64,000 nt of DNA from Trichosphaerium sp. ATCC 40318 (lineage: Eukaryota; Discosea; Flabellinia; Trichosidae), in the NCBI GenBank assembly GCA_038496445.1, contig JALMLS010000536.1, forward strand, positions 62,001 through 126,000, written 5' to 3'. The position numbers were made by a program, and so were the translations under genes. Below, in pieces: positions 1 through 12,550 of the stretch. Position 1 is the stretch's first letter. Each line of letters starts with the position of its first letter. The notes beneath the pieces were generated by a model that ran no database searches, was not told where the DNA came from, and worked only from the letters and a program-made list of their open reading frames with translations.

Positions 1-1
1 T

Positions 2-1311
2 ATGGACTATGTGTCAGACAAGTACGTAAGAGAAACCTAAATGAAGAAAAATCCGTTTAGAGAAAACTTTCTTTTTGGAACAATTTTTGGATTTTCTTTG
101 TTTGATTCACAGTTGTTTAGTTTAGTAATCTACTGCGTATAAACAACACTGTATTAAAGTATGGAACTAAGCAAGGGACAATAACTGGTATTATAAAAGC
201 GCATTATAAGCTCAATACTAAACTATCCAAGTATGTTATTCTTCAAAAAAAAAACCGAAAAATTTCTTTGACAGCCTTTTCTCTTCACATTTAAATTTCG
301 TTACCTCGGTTAACCTCAATATCTTATCTAGTACATACGAGAACCTTGTATTTTTATGTTTCCATCGCTTCGACTTTAAGAAACTTCCGTTTCTTAGCTT
401 CGATGACATTTGTTCTTTTGCTGGTGTTATGATGAAATTATGGGTTAATATTACTGATGAAGATAAGCGTACACCATCACTGCAAATTAACACAAAATTC
501 ATGAGCCAGCTTCGTGATTTAAAGGTAAGTTATGAGCCTGTTAGCCTTGTCATGTCTCCAGCACGTCATGTGGCATTCGAGCTTAATTTTTTTCTGTCTG
601 CTCCAATGAAGGATCTTTCTCTTTTTTCCTCGCTACACAAACTATTTTATGGAATACTTTTGCGTGATATGTCACTCCCTGTTGGCGTTTTGTTGTTTTG
701 TTTTATATTTTTTTGATTTCTTTTTTTAGTACTTTATGTATGATGATAGATCGATCATACCTCAATATATTACAGCTATTGGAAAGCGTCTTTCAAAAAA
801 ATTAGATGATCAAGTAAAGCTAAAAAAGCTATCCAATGCCTACACTCAAATGTTGCGTTTTTTATTCGGGTGAGTAACAACCAATTATGGTTCATTATTT
901 CTCATCTATTTTCAGGTTTGGTGCACGAATATGTTCTTCTAGAGAATTCCGTGATATTTTCGAAGACTTATTGCTGAAGGTGGCACTAGTTCTTAAAGTT
1001 GAGATATTGCTTACAAAGCATGTACGCAGACAACGCTTTTTACTGAACAAATTAATAATTTTTTTCCCAATGAGAAATTGTTGAAGTTGCACTGCATTTG
1101 CCTTTTCAACATGCCACTTTTTTTATTTGTTTGTAATTATAATTGATATTTTGTTTAGGATATTTCAGAGTTCTTTAGAGCATGCAGTGACTCTATAGTT
1201 CAGATTTTAAAAAAGAAAACAAGACGGCATGTTAAGCTATCTGAGACATGGGAAAGGTATCTCTATGGTGTGCGATTAATAGTGGCACAAGTGTATAATA
1301 AAATTGGATAA
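2..1311 (+). CDS. Unrecognised multi-exon protein
   Basis: I do not recognise this protein. Exon-like open stretches lie at about 360-523, 730-870, 916-978 and 1159-1311, separated by GT-AG introns and ending in TAA at 1309-1311. A possible first coding exon begins with ATG at 2-4 and meets a GTACGT donor at about 22. The start is uncertain because the gene may begin outside the window. The readable peptide is rich in Lys, Arg, Leu and Phe and looks alpha-helical (for example ITDEDKRTPSLQ, YITAIGKRLSKKL, FRDIFEDLLLK), with no signal peptide or membrane helix in the readable exons. It has no clear partner; the next gene on the same strand starts about 280 bases downstream. The exon chain is believable because frames stay open exactly between splice signals, but the function is unknown. 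Confidence 0.45.
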
Positions 1312-1588
1312 AAGTTTGTAATAAAGACAGTAAATTAATGACAAACAATTGAAAACAGCATTTCCTTTACCTTGTAACCTTGTTTTAAGCAGATGTATTG
1401 TATTTTCGGAACGTGGTGTTTTTTGCTTGCATACTGGCCACCCGCGTGGTTTGTTTAACTGTTTAAAGACCCAACGAGAATTAAGAAAATAACAAGACTT
1501 TAGAACAAGCCATTCACAGAAAAAACAGCTAGAAGCTAAGTCAGTGTCTCAAATTGTGCCTCTAGCAATTGGCGGAGCCGTAAATAGA

Positions 1589-2678
1589 ATGGACAAGCAA
1601 AGAAATGCTCAACGGGGTTATTCTAGGGCAAACTATTTTGTTGTTATTTGTATACGCGATAAAGATATGATTCAGAACCTAGCAACTGTACACGAGCATT
1701 TGGAGGAAAAATATAAAACAGAAAGGAATCTGTTGCGTAAAGGGTTCCCAGACCTTAACGATGTACATTTAACGCTATTTGCAATGCATGGGCGGAAGAA
1801 CAGGATTGCTCAGGTCGTTGAAGCCTTAAACTCATACGGAGAAAAAATAGCGGCGGAAAAGGTTGACAGAGGCTTTAACCTTGAATTAAAAGGCGTTGGA
1901 GCGTGGAAAACGGAAGGAAACAAAATCATTCTGTATGCCGATTTAGAAAGAGAAAGTAGAGAGGCAGTCAAAAAACTTGCTAAAGATATCAGAGATCACG
2001 TTGCTGACGAGATGAAAACAAAGCATGGTATATCGCTACAAGTCAAGGATGACGCCAAACCATTAAATGAGAAGGTTGATGTAACAGAGGATGAGGAAAC
2101 TCCAAAAGAAGCAAGAACTGGTGCGTTGAACTTTTTTTTTTCTTCATTTTTTGGAAAGTCACGTTGACGAAGAGGTTTAGGAAAGAAAGCTCCAGAAATA
2201 TTCTGGATGGATGACCCTCAAGCTGATTTATATGTACCACATATTAGTTTATTCAAAGGAGATCCTGAATGGGATAAAAAAATCCGTCAAAGAATTTTAG
2301 GTGGAAAACACAATCAATTAAAACCAAAAGCAAAAGGAAAGAAAACAACAGGTGGACAAAGCGGAAAACGTAAGAAAATGACTGGACATAAATCTAAAGA
2401 TCCTTATGGATGGGATTTTGAGTTGTTCCGTGATGTTAGGAAGGATTTTAAAGGTACAAAAGACAAAAACTTCTTGACCATAAATTGACTTTTTTGAAGG
2501 ATTCTCTTTTGGAAAACAGCCTGTCACGTTTGTAGAGTTACAAACAGGTTTCGAAACTGTTGTGAAAGTAGAACTAGGAAATGTTGTAGAGTTTAAGGAT
2601 AAGAGCCTTTCTTTAACAGATGAGTTTGATGATCTCTCCATTGGAGATGATTACGATGATGAATACGAATCTCAATAA
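1589..2678 (+). CDS. AKAP7/LENG9-like 2H phosphoesterase
   Basis: Predicted 2H-superfamily RNA ligase/phosphodiesterase-like protein of the AKAP7 nuclear-localisation-domain type. These proteins act on nucleotides or RNA ends with cyclic phosphates; the substrate here is inferred only. The two hallmark motifs are visible: HLTLF (HxTx) at about 1767-1781 in the first exon and HISLF (HxSx) at about 2239-2253 in the second. A Lys/Gly-rich basic stretch (about 2300-2400) and an acidic tail (DDLSIGDDYDDEYESQ) follow. Introns lie near 2120-2174 and at 2454-2499; the second restores the frame exactly (AAA G|GA TTC). I chose ATG 1589 because upstream in-frame codons include no ATG. The interrupting basic segment after the second motif is longer than in simple 2H enzymes. 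The fold call is fairly sure, the substrate is not. Confidence 0.75.
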
Positions 2679-2844
2679 ACACATATTTTGTAACCTCAAA
2701 AGATGGATGACAAGGCTCCAGTAGCCCAGCTTTTTTGTGAAGGGTGCACGTGAGGGACAAAATAGATGATTTGATAGCTTTGTATTAGTTCTTTTTACAA
2801 CGCCTTTTGAGAGTGCAATAAACGTGATTGTTGATACAGTGCCT

Positions 2845-4651
2845 TTAAAACCAGAAACTTGCTGAAAAGCAAGGTGATAATGATCTTACATAATGAAAAT
2901 ACCCTTCAGGCATGTACAATATCTCTCCAGGACCGACTATAGCTTCAGTATAACTAACACAAACGTTATTTTCTACAAAGAACAAGCTACAAGGTAAGAT
3001 TTTACATACGTTGCCTTAGAGAACAATGGGTATTTCTCGAGGTCTGGATTCTCAACATTAATTGGACTAATATTATTCTGTGCTTTAGTGCCTATTAACA
3101 ACAATTAATATCCAAGCACACGTGAACACAAAGGGGGTTGTGATTTTTCTCATTCCATATGTCATTGTTGGTTTTATTTGTTGAACTTACTCGCTGTTTG
3201 TGATTTGTCAATGTATAAGTACTTTGCTTGAGAAGGTGCATACAGCCTAATATACTTCCATCCAGTCACCTAAAATGAGAAAATTAGTGTTTTACGCTGT
3301 AAATAACTGTTTTTGTTGAGTACTGACCTGTACGAAGATATTGTCATAGGAATCAAAGTGTAGTGGTGTTTCAGTACCTGCTGTACCTAGCCATCCGTGT
3401 ATATGCTCTAAACTACCCAAACTAAAGAAATCCTTAGACTATGGGGCGAATACAATTAAAGTTACTATCACCTTGTGTACTGAGGTACTGTAAAATCATT
3501 CTATTTATAGAGAATTACTTTTAAAAGTCATTGTGACACTGTACCTTTAATGTTCTCAGCTGAGTAAACAGGGGATGCTGTGCAACGTATGCTATTTTTT
3601 CTGTTTTTTTACCTTCCTTTGAAGCTACATTGCTTGGTACCTGAGCTTACGTTTAAAAACGGAGCGTTAAAAAAAAAAGATACTAACTAGAAATGTTTTG
3701 ATGAATTCCTCGAGTGTCATTGTCTCCTCTTTCCAGTCACCACGATTATGTATACCCAACTCTACTGGAACTGTGTGAAAGCCGTAATTTTTAGTAAAGT
3801 ATCTAATGGAAACAAGTTTAGTTAATAATAGCAGGGTGCTTTTTGACATTAGCCCAAAAAAAATACCTAAGATCTTTCCACTCCTTTATTGCTGGCCATT
3901 CAACATGTTTAGTTATAACAACAGGTGTTTCAGTTTTCCAAAATTTAGTCTTGAATGCATTACAATCAATATTTTCAACTCTTTGAACACCATGTTTTAT
4001 AGTAGGCGCATTTACAAGAGTCTCACCAAGCTGTTAAAACAATTATGTTAAGAAAATGTGTAATAGCTTTACATACCTTGTAGTCATCCTCAGCACCACT
4101 CTCATCTATGAAAGAGTATTCATCTAGTAATTTGATTAACACGTATCAATAATAAACAGCATGACAAGCAATTACAAACCAGCAAGCAATGTTCAAAGCT
4201 AAAGAATTCTGTAACAACATTTTGGATAAAAAAAATACCTTTGATGCAAGGCTCAACAAGGTTCCTTATAGGATCGATTAGAGACAAAGGTGCGCCCATA
4301 ATTAGAGCCATATCAACATCGCACATGCTCTCAGCATATTTCTTTTCCAAAAACTGTAATATGTCAACGCGCGTGCTACATTTCTTTCAAAAAACTTACA
4401 GCCAAATGTGCTTTTGCTAGTCTTGCAAATAAATATGCTAAAAAATACTCTGTTAAAACACTACAAGTGTTCTTTATGACTCTACCTTCTCGCCAAGCTA
4501 CATGACTGGCAGTTTTGTCCTTTAGTTTATCCCAAGACGCCTGTTGATTAATTTATTCGTTTGCTTCGTAATAGATGCGTCGTACGGTTGTAACTAGACT
4601 TGAAAGTGCGTATGCCTGCGTGTAATCCTCTTTTGACGCCGCAACGGACAT
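2845..4651 (-). CDS. KDM8: JmjC-domain hydroxylase/demethylase, KDM8/JMJD5-like
   Basis: Fe(II)/2-oxoglutarate-dependent JmjC oxygenase of the KDM8 (JMJD5) family, which hydroxylates or processes basic residues in chromatin or ribosome-associated proteins. Read on the minus strand, ATG is at 4651 (MSVAASKED) and TAA at 2845-2847. The N-terminal helical domain has the family pattern VAWRE...AYLFARLAKAHLA and DMALIMGAPL. The JmjC core has HTVPVELG (about 3765-3790), the metal motif TPLHFDSYDNIFVQ with H-x-D (about 3340-3375), and GWKYIRLYAP. It ends with INVENPDLEKYP, then PGEILYMPEGYFHYVRSL, which supplies the distal His. At least eight short introns are needed. All iron ligands are present, so it is probably active. 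It is divergently arranged with the next gene, whose ATG lies 328 bases away. Confidence 0.85.
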
Positions 4652-4979
4652 TTTTTCCAAATTGATTGCTATTTTTTTTGTACTGGTTGTAGCGTTAACG
4701 CTGCCATTGGGTAATATTTTCGTACCTTTTAGTGCTGTCTTTGAGAGAATGTAAATCAGCTATCGCTAAAGACGCTATTAGTATCTCAATATGCGTGATT
4801 ACGCGTACTTTGCCGTAAAACATTGCGTATAGTTGACAAGTAGCTTTTTAGTGCCTTTTTACCCTCTGCTGCTAAGGCTTCCATTCGTATTATGCTAGAG
4901 GCGTTTAACTGCCGCCATTTGACTCACGAAGAAATTTGTCTGGTATTCAGAAAAAACGCTGTAAGGGCTTTGGTGCATC
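4652..4979. promoter_or_regulatory. Divergent intergenic region
   Basis: This gap separates the start codons of the KDM8-like gene (-) and the RIX1/PELP1-like gene (+), so it must hold both 5' leaders and promoters. It has short A/T runs. I see no clear TATA box or other defined element. Confidence 0.4.
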
Positions 4980-7900
4980 ATGTCATCTGTTTCTCCAGTA
5001 TCCCAGGCACTCTTTCAAGGGTTATTACAATACCTACAACCAGACAAGATTGTTGCAAATTTCTCAACGGTGTTACAGCTCCTACATGACCACCGTATGC
5101 TTTTAAGATGCATAAATGACGCAGAAACGAACGACAAGCATACCCGATTAAATGCTCGTACAATTCTTGGGATTTGGCTAGACAGGACTGCTAAGCTTAT
5201 TAACGCGAATGAAGACGCTGTGAAGCTATGCGGACTCTGTTTGCTTTGCGAAACTATAGGCGTATCAAATCACGCTAGTTTAGAGCTTATTATAAACAAA
5301 AACGTCCCAAAACTACTGTGGAGCAAACAAGTGCTAAAAGTAAGAATTAAGCGTATTTTCTCAACTAAATTTCGTTTCTAGAGCGTAAAGGCAGGACAAT
5401 GTCAAATTGGCGACGCTGCTGTACGTCTTTCATGGCATTTAGAAATTAGGTAACTGACACTGACATTTTTACAAATAGGTAGCTCTCAGTAAACTATTCA
5501 AACACGCACAGAACCACCATGATCTTCAACAAACGCTCCGAAAACAAGTAGACCCTGACAGATTTATTAGCAACTTAATTGCTATTGCCAAGCGTACAAA
5601 CCATAAGGTATGCGTAACACAGCGTATTTTTTGCGTTTAAGCGCGTTTTAAGCTTCAAATTGCATTTTTGTAGTTTGACACAATGCTCACCTTATTTCTA
5701 GCGTTGTGCCTTCCGTGCTCTCACAAATTGTATTCGAGTACTGAGAACTAGATTAAACACACGTCAAGACGCTTTTTATGATGTTTGCTTTGACGGTTTA
5801 GCATCTACAGATGAGCAAGTTCAAACTGTTCGTAAATTGTTTTTTGTTGGGTTTTTTAATGACATGTTTTAGTATTCTGCTCTTTGTTTGGCGCAGTCTC
5901 CACGTAACACCGAAATATGGATACAATTGGTTAAGAGAATATTAACTACAGCAACTGAACTTATTGAGGATACACATAAAGCATACACTACTGAAGATTA
6001 TGGTACAAATTCCTTACAATTCAATCTCTTCCTTGTAACAACAAAACCACGAAATCTTTACCTGTAACTATTGTTCTATTCATTCTCATTATTACTTAGA
6101 AGTCAAATTTAAACTTAAAGCTAGCCAAAGGGCAGCAGCATTACGCGGGTATCTAAGGTAATATAAAATGACATTTTCAAACAAAACTAACTTAAGTTTA
6201 GAGCTATTCAGATGTGCCTTGGAGAAGTTCGAGAATTCGTTGTTAGTGTTCCTGTGAAGAGCATCCTTGATCTCATATATACAGTTCTAGAAGTAGATTT
6301 AGACGAAGCTTTCTTGGTACATTTCATTGAACGCACCGAGCTCATCTTACTAATATTGCTGTAGAATGCCGAGTCTTTGAATGTATCAAAAATTGAACGT
6401 ATGAGACTTGTACCAGACTTTCATTGTAGCGCCATAGAACTACTACAAGGCGTAATTGTAAAGTACGGACAAGGCTTTAAAAACAACAACTTTTACTAAT
6501 TGTTTTTAAACAAAAAGTTGTCATTCACTCCTATTACCACACATGAAGCAAATAACCCAGCTCATAAAAACAAGTCTCACAGAGACAATGAGGTATGTAA
6601 TATATATTTTACAATCATAGAGCGAGAAATTGCAATGAGAAACAGTCTTTGACCACTTTTTTTCTTTTTCTTCCTAATTTATTCTTAATTTTTCGATGTA
6701 GCTTTACTTTATCAAGTACTGCTCAAAAAACTAGAATTTACAAACTTGTACGCACCATGTACGATGTTCTTGGTACTACTGTTGGTATTTTCTTAAATGA
6801 TGTAATGTTACCTCATATCATGGCCGATTTGGACGCAAATGTCACTAGATCAACAGTTCAATATGAACCAGTACGTTTTATGAATACGTTTACTCTGTTT
6901 AACGATATTAGGGTCAATCTGGGCGTCGTTGGGGAGAGAAAAAAAAGAAAGTTGCACAATTTAATCTGGTATGTAACTATGTCTGTTGTACCTCTAACAG
7001 CTTATTAGGGTGTTACTGAGGGACCTTCAACTGTATATACTAGTAAAGAAACATCTGCTAACAACAGAACGAGAATACAAGCGCTTAAGCTACTAAGAAA
7101 CATGCTAACGCATTGTGGAGCTCTAATGGGCAAGGATAAGAAACAAATAGATGTCCTTTTGATTAAAACATACGTCGGAATGCAGTCACAAGTACCAGAC
7201 GCTTATAGACGCGAAAAAGTTCGCTTAGAGCTCTACAAGTACGTGCGATTACGCGTTGCCATTAAACCTGTTTTTGAGCCTTCCAATCACTCACAAGTCT
7301 TCTTACAGAGTTCTTAAAGCCAATATGCTTGGCACTTCTGTCCAACACGCACCTACACTTCCTTACGCCATCACTATATTTACAGCTGGCTTAAGAGACG
7401 CTTCGCCTAAGGTAGGGTTTTTTTATTATGCGTTTCTTATTTTATTCTTATTATTGTACCTAGATTCGTCGGTGCTGTAAAGAATCTCTACAAATATGTG
7501 AGCGCCTTGCTAGACCTGCTGCACCACCTATGCTACCACTAGTATCTAAACAAGACTACCTCATTGAGCCTACCAAAATAATTACAGAAGAGGTCAGAGC
7601 TGGTGTAAAAAGGTAAAAAACAAGCCCTTCTTCTAAAGTTTTAAGCTTTTTGACATGACCAACTTTTTTTTTCAAAATTAACTCGTCTGTAGGGGTGTCG
7701 ATGACATTTCGTCTAACATAGATGAAGACGATAGTAACGATGAAGTGATTGAGCCTTCACCAGCAAAGAAAAGAAAAATTGCAAAAGTTGCACCAAAGAA
7801 AAAACCACAAAAGAAAACAAAAGCGCCTCCAGTCACTGCAACAAAAAAGAAACAAACAAAAAAATCACCAAAAAAAAAAGAAGTTGTAAAAGACGAAGTA

Positions 7901-8374
7901 GAAGAAGAAACGAATGAAGGACCTCCAAAAAGAAGAAGATCATCTCGACTTGCTAAGTTAAAGAAACAAGAGACAAAACCACAACAGAAGGCTCCAACAA
8001 AGAAGAGAAAGGTAAAGGATAAATCACCTACAAAGAAAGAAACAACAAAAGCCCAGAATGGAAAGAAAACGCCTGACAAGAAAAAGAGTGCGTTTTGAAT
8101 TTTTCCTCTTCCTTGCTTTGTTGTTAACGCTTTTGCTCTTTAGAGCGTTCAAATTCTAAGTCATCACCTGTAAAACCTCAAACTTCTAGTTTGTTATTAC
8201 AAGTTAATGCTGATGGAACAGGAGATAAGGACGAAGACGTAATGGAGTACGCCAAACAAAAAAAGAAATTTTTGCTGCTCAGTTTCTTAACGTTTGTGTA
8301 GTATTGACATCATGCCTTCCATTGATGATTGTGGCCCAGATTCTAGTGATGAAGACGATTTTCTTGAGCAATAG
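4980..8374 (+). CDS. RIX1/PELP1-like ribosome-biogenesis protein
   Basis: Long multi-exon helical-repeat protein, most like RIX1/PELP1, the scaffold of the Rix1-Ipi complex that matures pre-60S ribosomes in the nucleolus. The N-terminal exon encodes a RIX1-type helical stretch (RLNARTILGIWLDRTAKL, CGLCLLCETIGVSN). Following exons continue with ARM/HEAT-like helices up to about 7600. The C-terminal part (7745-8098) is extremely Lys-rich with repeated KKK/PKK and PKRRRSSRLAKLKK motifs, typical of nucleolar localisation. The protein ends in an acidic tail (DCGPDSSDEDDFLEQ) before TAG at 8372-8374. Ten or more introns of about 40-70 nt are implied. Layout (helical N half, basic/acidic tail) fits PELP1, but the family call rests on weak similarity. 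Another HEAT-repeat nuclear protein is the main alternative. Confidence 0.5.
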
Positions 8375-8763
8375 TAGGACGTCTATTAGGGGTGATAACA
8401 TTTATACTGATCGGTAAAAGAATTACTCTTCCAAAAAAAAAGTATTGTACAAAAATAAAACAAAAAAAAAACCTTAACCTTGAACGTCTTTCACCACAAG
8501 TTACTGTCAAGATTCTATGCAGGTAGTTTGCACAAGTACGCGACTTATCCCTTGTACGGGTTTACAGTTCAAAAAACTACAACCCTTTGAGAACAAAGCA
8601 AAAAAAATCATTTTTGGTGTTATGATCTTACACGACGAATTTTTAAATTGGATTTATGCAAGTGGTAAGTTGTTCTAGTAGTAACACTGCATAACGTTTG
8701 CGGAGGGAAGGGAGAGTACCGTAACAAAAAGAATAAAAAAAATAAAAATGTATTTCACATGTT
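8375..8763. other. Short convergent intergenic region
   Basis: A gap of about 390 bases between the 3' ends of the RIX1/PELP1-like gene (+) and RPB7 (-). It contains A-rich runs near 8432-8475 compatible with 3' processing. No ORF or RNA gene is supported. Confidence 0.4.
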
Positions 8764-9600
8764 TTAGTTCGAGATAAGTCCCATGTAATCTTCTCTGATG
8801 GTTCCAACTGCAAACTAGAGAAGGTATAAGTTACACGCGTACAATTGAATATACACAATTTAAAAAGAGCATGTAAAGAGGCGCTAAGGTGATCTTTTAA
8901 GCCAACAATAAAACGTACAATTTCGCTTGCATGAAATTGAACACCAATAATCTTAAGACGCACTGTGCTTCCATGTTCAATTTTAGCACTTTGATCGTTT
9001 TTCATGTAGCTGAGTATAATTTATTAGTATACATAAGGTACAACAAAAAAGCATAAAGAGATGATTTAAGTGACAAAAAAGCACGTGAAAAAAAAAAGCG
9101 AAGAAATTTCAAAAAGTTCGCAAATTTGCTTCAAAGCTTACCAAGGTCCAACTGGATCATATGAGTAATCTGGTGGTACGTTCTAAATACGTATTAGGCA
9201 TAAATATTACCTAACGACAAGTACATTGCTGTGGACTAAAATAACCAACGGTCCCGCCTTGGCGTAAAAGCCTACTTCATCGACGGTAGTTACTTTGGCG
9301 TCAATTACTTGGTTTACAAACGGACGAAAGACGATTGCGCTGTATGTAAGATCAAATCGAACCCAACCGCTCTCAATTACTTTACCAAGAGGTAGAGCCT
9401 CTAGGTCTGTGACTATAATGATAAAACCGTGTCTTCCTGCACATGTTCCTTCAACTTCTGTGTCAAGCGTTTCACGAACCGCACGCTGTAGTTTAGGTCC
9501 TTTTTAGAAGTATTAGCGTATAATAACCTACAAAATGCTTACCAAGGTATTTAGGGTGCATTAGTATCTGCCTCTTTAGTACAATATGAAAGAAACACAT
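8764..9600 (-). CDS. RPB7: RNA polymerase II subunit RPB7
   Basis: Stalk subunit of RNA polymerase II that pairs with RPB4 and binds nascent RNA. Minus-strand exons read MCFFHIVLKRQILMHPKYLG (start ATG at 9600), then KLQRAVRETLDTEVEGTCAG RHGF, then AIVFRPFVNQVIDAKVTTVD, GFYAKAGPLVILV and NVPPDYSYDPVGPCY. They finish with STVRLKIIGVQFHASEI and FAVGTIREDYMGLISN before TAA at 8764-8766. This follows the whole RPB7 family from the N-terminal RNP-like domain through the C-terminal S1/OB domain, including the terminal signature D-D/E-Y-M/L-G-L. Length (about 175 residues) is normal for the family. About four introns are implied. The gene is divergent from the OST3/6 gene, with ATGs about 120 bases apart, so a shared promoter region is likely. 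Confidence 0.92.
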
Positions 9601-9721
9601 GTTGTACGCCTCGTGGTGCCTTCTAAATACCAAGACGTACACAGAACCAAAAAAGTCTCAACTTTTCTTCAAAACAGTTTTTTTGTTTTCCTGCAGATTT
9701 TTTTAAAAGTGACTGTAAATG

Positions 9722-11536
9722 ATGAAAGGAGTTCATTTAGGGCTTTTAGTGCTCCTTTGTACATCGTTGTATGTAACATACGGGAAAAAAGACACAACGA
9801 AGGTACAAAAAATGATTTGTTTGTTTTTTATCATCTAACGTATTGGAAAAACAAGAGTAAACTACCTCCTGGCGAGAAGCGCTTAAATGACATTAAAAAA
9901 ATATCAAAACGCTACACTGTTGTAGATTTTACTTCTAGAACATTCCGTCGTCTTGTAGCTAATGGACCAAGGCCTTATCACACTATTATCTTTTTTTCAA
10001 GCAACAGCAGCCAATTTAAATGCCCGTCATGTCAGTACGTAAACAAACACTAGTAGAAAACAGTATGATCTACTTGTTAAACTGTTCAAAAAACTGTTTC
10101 AAAAACAGACTGTTAAGCGTCTAGACGCGTCGTTGCTTGTTACAATACAATCAACGCGCATATTACGTTATCTTCGTCTCTGACACGTCATTCGCTTTTT
10201 GTTTCTCACCTGTCTTGCAGGCGACTACACCCTGAATTTGTGAAGCTTGCTGATCTGTATAAAAATACAATTTCTGGTGACTGGGATAAAGCAAAAGTGT
10301 TTTTCGGTACGTTTTTTTTCATAATAACAACAAATCGAAGATTGCTTTTTATCACATTCTCAATATCATTAATCACGTGATTTGATATTTTTTTTATATT
10401 GTTCTGAATAATTGTATAGGTATTGTTGAGTTATCTCAGTGCCAAGAAGTATTCCAGTTGCACAGGGTATAAACAACAAAAAACTGAGCTTCAAAAAAAA
10501 AAAAAAAAGACTTAATTTTTATCTACTCTACAGTTGTATCTTACGCGTTTTTCTTGTAGGAACTTATACCAGCTCTTCCACAAATAGTACATATACCACC
10601 AGAGGAAGACAAGGTAGGTATCCTAATCCACCTGACAAGGAAATGTCATTTTTTTTCTTCAAGTTTAAAGACGTCTTTAACAATTGTATTACTCAGGTAC
10701 CTGTATTCTGGACTCAAGGAGATACATATAAAATTGAACCACAAAGCTTATCTGCTGAAACTATTGCACAATGGGTTATGGAGCGTACAAAAGAAAGAGT
10801 AAGCCTCCTTTTGTTTTATCTTCAGCTTTTTTTTTATTAAGTCATTATTTAAAGATCTTTCTTCCTCGTACTACATCCCAAACATACGGTTCTTATGCAA
10901 TGATAATATTTTTTGTCATTATGGTTCTTAGAAGATACGATCTTATTCTGGAATATTATCGTAATCCAATGTTCTGGTATGCTTGTGCACTGGTACGTTA
11001 TTTTGATAATCCTGATTATGGCGTCACAAAGAAAAATAGTGTCAACTCGCAATTTCTCTTCTTGCGCTTTCAAGACTTGACTAAAATCTGTTTAGCTTGT
11101 TTGTATATTTACTAGTGTGGGTACAGTATACAACTGGATACGTACACCACCTCTATTTTGGCGTGATCCACGTTCTGGTGGTGTTATGTTCATCTACCCT
11201 CAAATGCGCTCACAATTCGTTCTAGAGGGTGTCATTGTAACTGTTCTTCGTATCCTTACATTTTTATCAGCTTATATCGCTTGTATATGCATACAAAGCG
11301 ATGAAAACGTTTCACCTTTCTCAGATTTTTCTCATTGACTTTTTTTGTTCTTCCTTGACATGATTTAAGTCGGTATTTGCTCAGGTAGTTTTATAATGCT
11401 CAATGAACGTGTTCCACATGAGATTGGTAATGGAAAGACTGTTACAAGCTATTTAGGATACTTAATGACTGTTTTCGGTTCTGCATTTTGTATTCTTTCT
11501 TTATTCCGCTTTAAATTCAGAGGATACCCTTATTAA
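9722..11536 (+). CDS. Oligosaccharyltransferase OST3/OST6 (TUSC3/MAGT1) subunit
   Basis: Thiol-oxidoreductase subunit of the ER oligosaccharyltransferase complex, which helps N-glycosylation by delaying disulphide formation. ATG at 9722 opens a signal peptide (MKGVHLGLLVLLCTSLYVTY). The lumenal thioredoxin-like domain has TFRRLVANGPRPYHTIIFF and the CxxC active site in FKCPSCQ, followed by LHPEFVKLADLYKN, LIPALPQIVHIPPEEDK and LSAETIAQWVMERT. The C-terminal half encodes hydrophobic segments (about 10930-11520), consistent with the usual four membrane helices, ending RGYPY* at 11536. Several short introns split it; one near 10312-10420 carries AATCACGTGATTT. Both active-site cysteines are present, so a working oxidoreductase is expected. 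Confidence 0.88.
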
Positions 11537-12550
11537 AACACATCAAAGAAAAAAAAATCAGTAAATGTTTCTTCTCATTGAGGGCATAAAAAATAATTAA
11601 AAAAACGTTTTAAACCACGCATACAACATTCACGCCGACTGTTTACGGCTATTGACCTGGGAGCGAGAATAATACTTATTTGGTGATTAATTTTTGGATA
11701 TTACCTTGTTTCAAGATCACAGTTTACAATGCTAGGCCTAGCATACCCATTATCTTGTATCACAGTTTATATTTAGTGAGGGTTCACTTGCAACGGATGG
11801 TCTAGTAAAGTTTGCTTGTAGGTCCTCTAATGCTGCCTATTTCGGTTGATTTGCACTACACATTTTTTCAACATATTTCTTCCTCAAAAAGCGAACTAAC
11901 AACCTGTGAACAATGTAAGAAAATTCTCAAGGCCTTCCCGAGACCCGAGTATGGTAGGGCCAGCAAAAAACAATTCAAACTGCTTGCCAAAAAGGCAAGA
12001 CTGGGAGTGTACATTACAAAACACTGTTAAGCTGTGAAGCTAGGATATGCAAGCGCATACATCATAAAAACTCACAAGGTACCGCAATCAAAGGATTGCA
12101 ACAGGTTAGAGGTGGTTGTGGTACGGTCCTGGTTAAGCCGGCTACAAAAATCTGTAGCCTGTTAACCGACGGCTAAGAAATTCAACAAAATCTATAATTG
12201 GCTTTTCATTTAAAATTGTGAGATTTTGTGGTGTTGTACCATGGCACCACATGCTTTTTTAAAATTCTGCATGCTCTCAACGGCTTTGAAAATCGTTTAT
12301 GTTTGATACATAGGTCAAAAGCCTAGTATCAAGCAAAAAAAATGCAAAATGGTTGAGCTCCTCTTCCCTTATTTTTCTTTGCCAGTTTTTCGCCACTCCC
12401 AAAAACTTAAACGGCTCACCGGCTCTAAACGAGGTTTGGCTAGCAAAACTAATAATAAGCAAGAGGAAAACTTGTAATGGAAAGTACACAATGGCTTGGT
12501 GATGAACAATGGCAATAGATTGTATACTTGCCTTTTGTGCTGTTGACTAG
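11537..12550. other. Intergenic region without supported gene
   Basis: About 1 kb between OST3/6 and the F-box/LRR gene. One open frame (11812-12030, Lys/Cys-containing) has no recognisable motif and no splice context, so I do not call it. A clear imperfect hairpin lies at 12131-12166 (separate entry). Nothing else is supported. Confidence 0.5.
12131..12166. repeat. Imperfect inverted repeat (hairpin)
   Basis: The left arm GGTTAAGCCGGCTACA and right arm TGTAGCCTGTTAACC are near-perfect inverted copies: a 7-bp GGCTACA/TGTAGCC core plus an outer GGTTAA/TTAACC block, with a short A-rich loop. It lies outside any called gene. It could be a structured RNA element, a remnant of a mobile-element terminus, or chance. 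Confidence 0.5.

Noticed and set aside
7678-8079. Phe/Ser-rich minus-strand ORF of 133 residues
   Set aside because: It is the antisense shadow of the Lys-rich tail of the RIX1/PELP1-like gene (AAA/AAG read as TTT/CTT).
11812-12030. 72-residue plus-strand ORF with CxxC and many Lys
   Set aside because: No splice context, homolog pattern or neighbouring exon; length is within chance expectation for this DNA.
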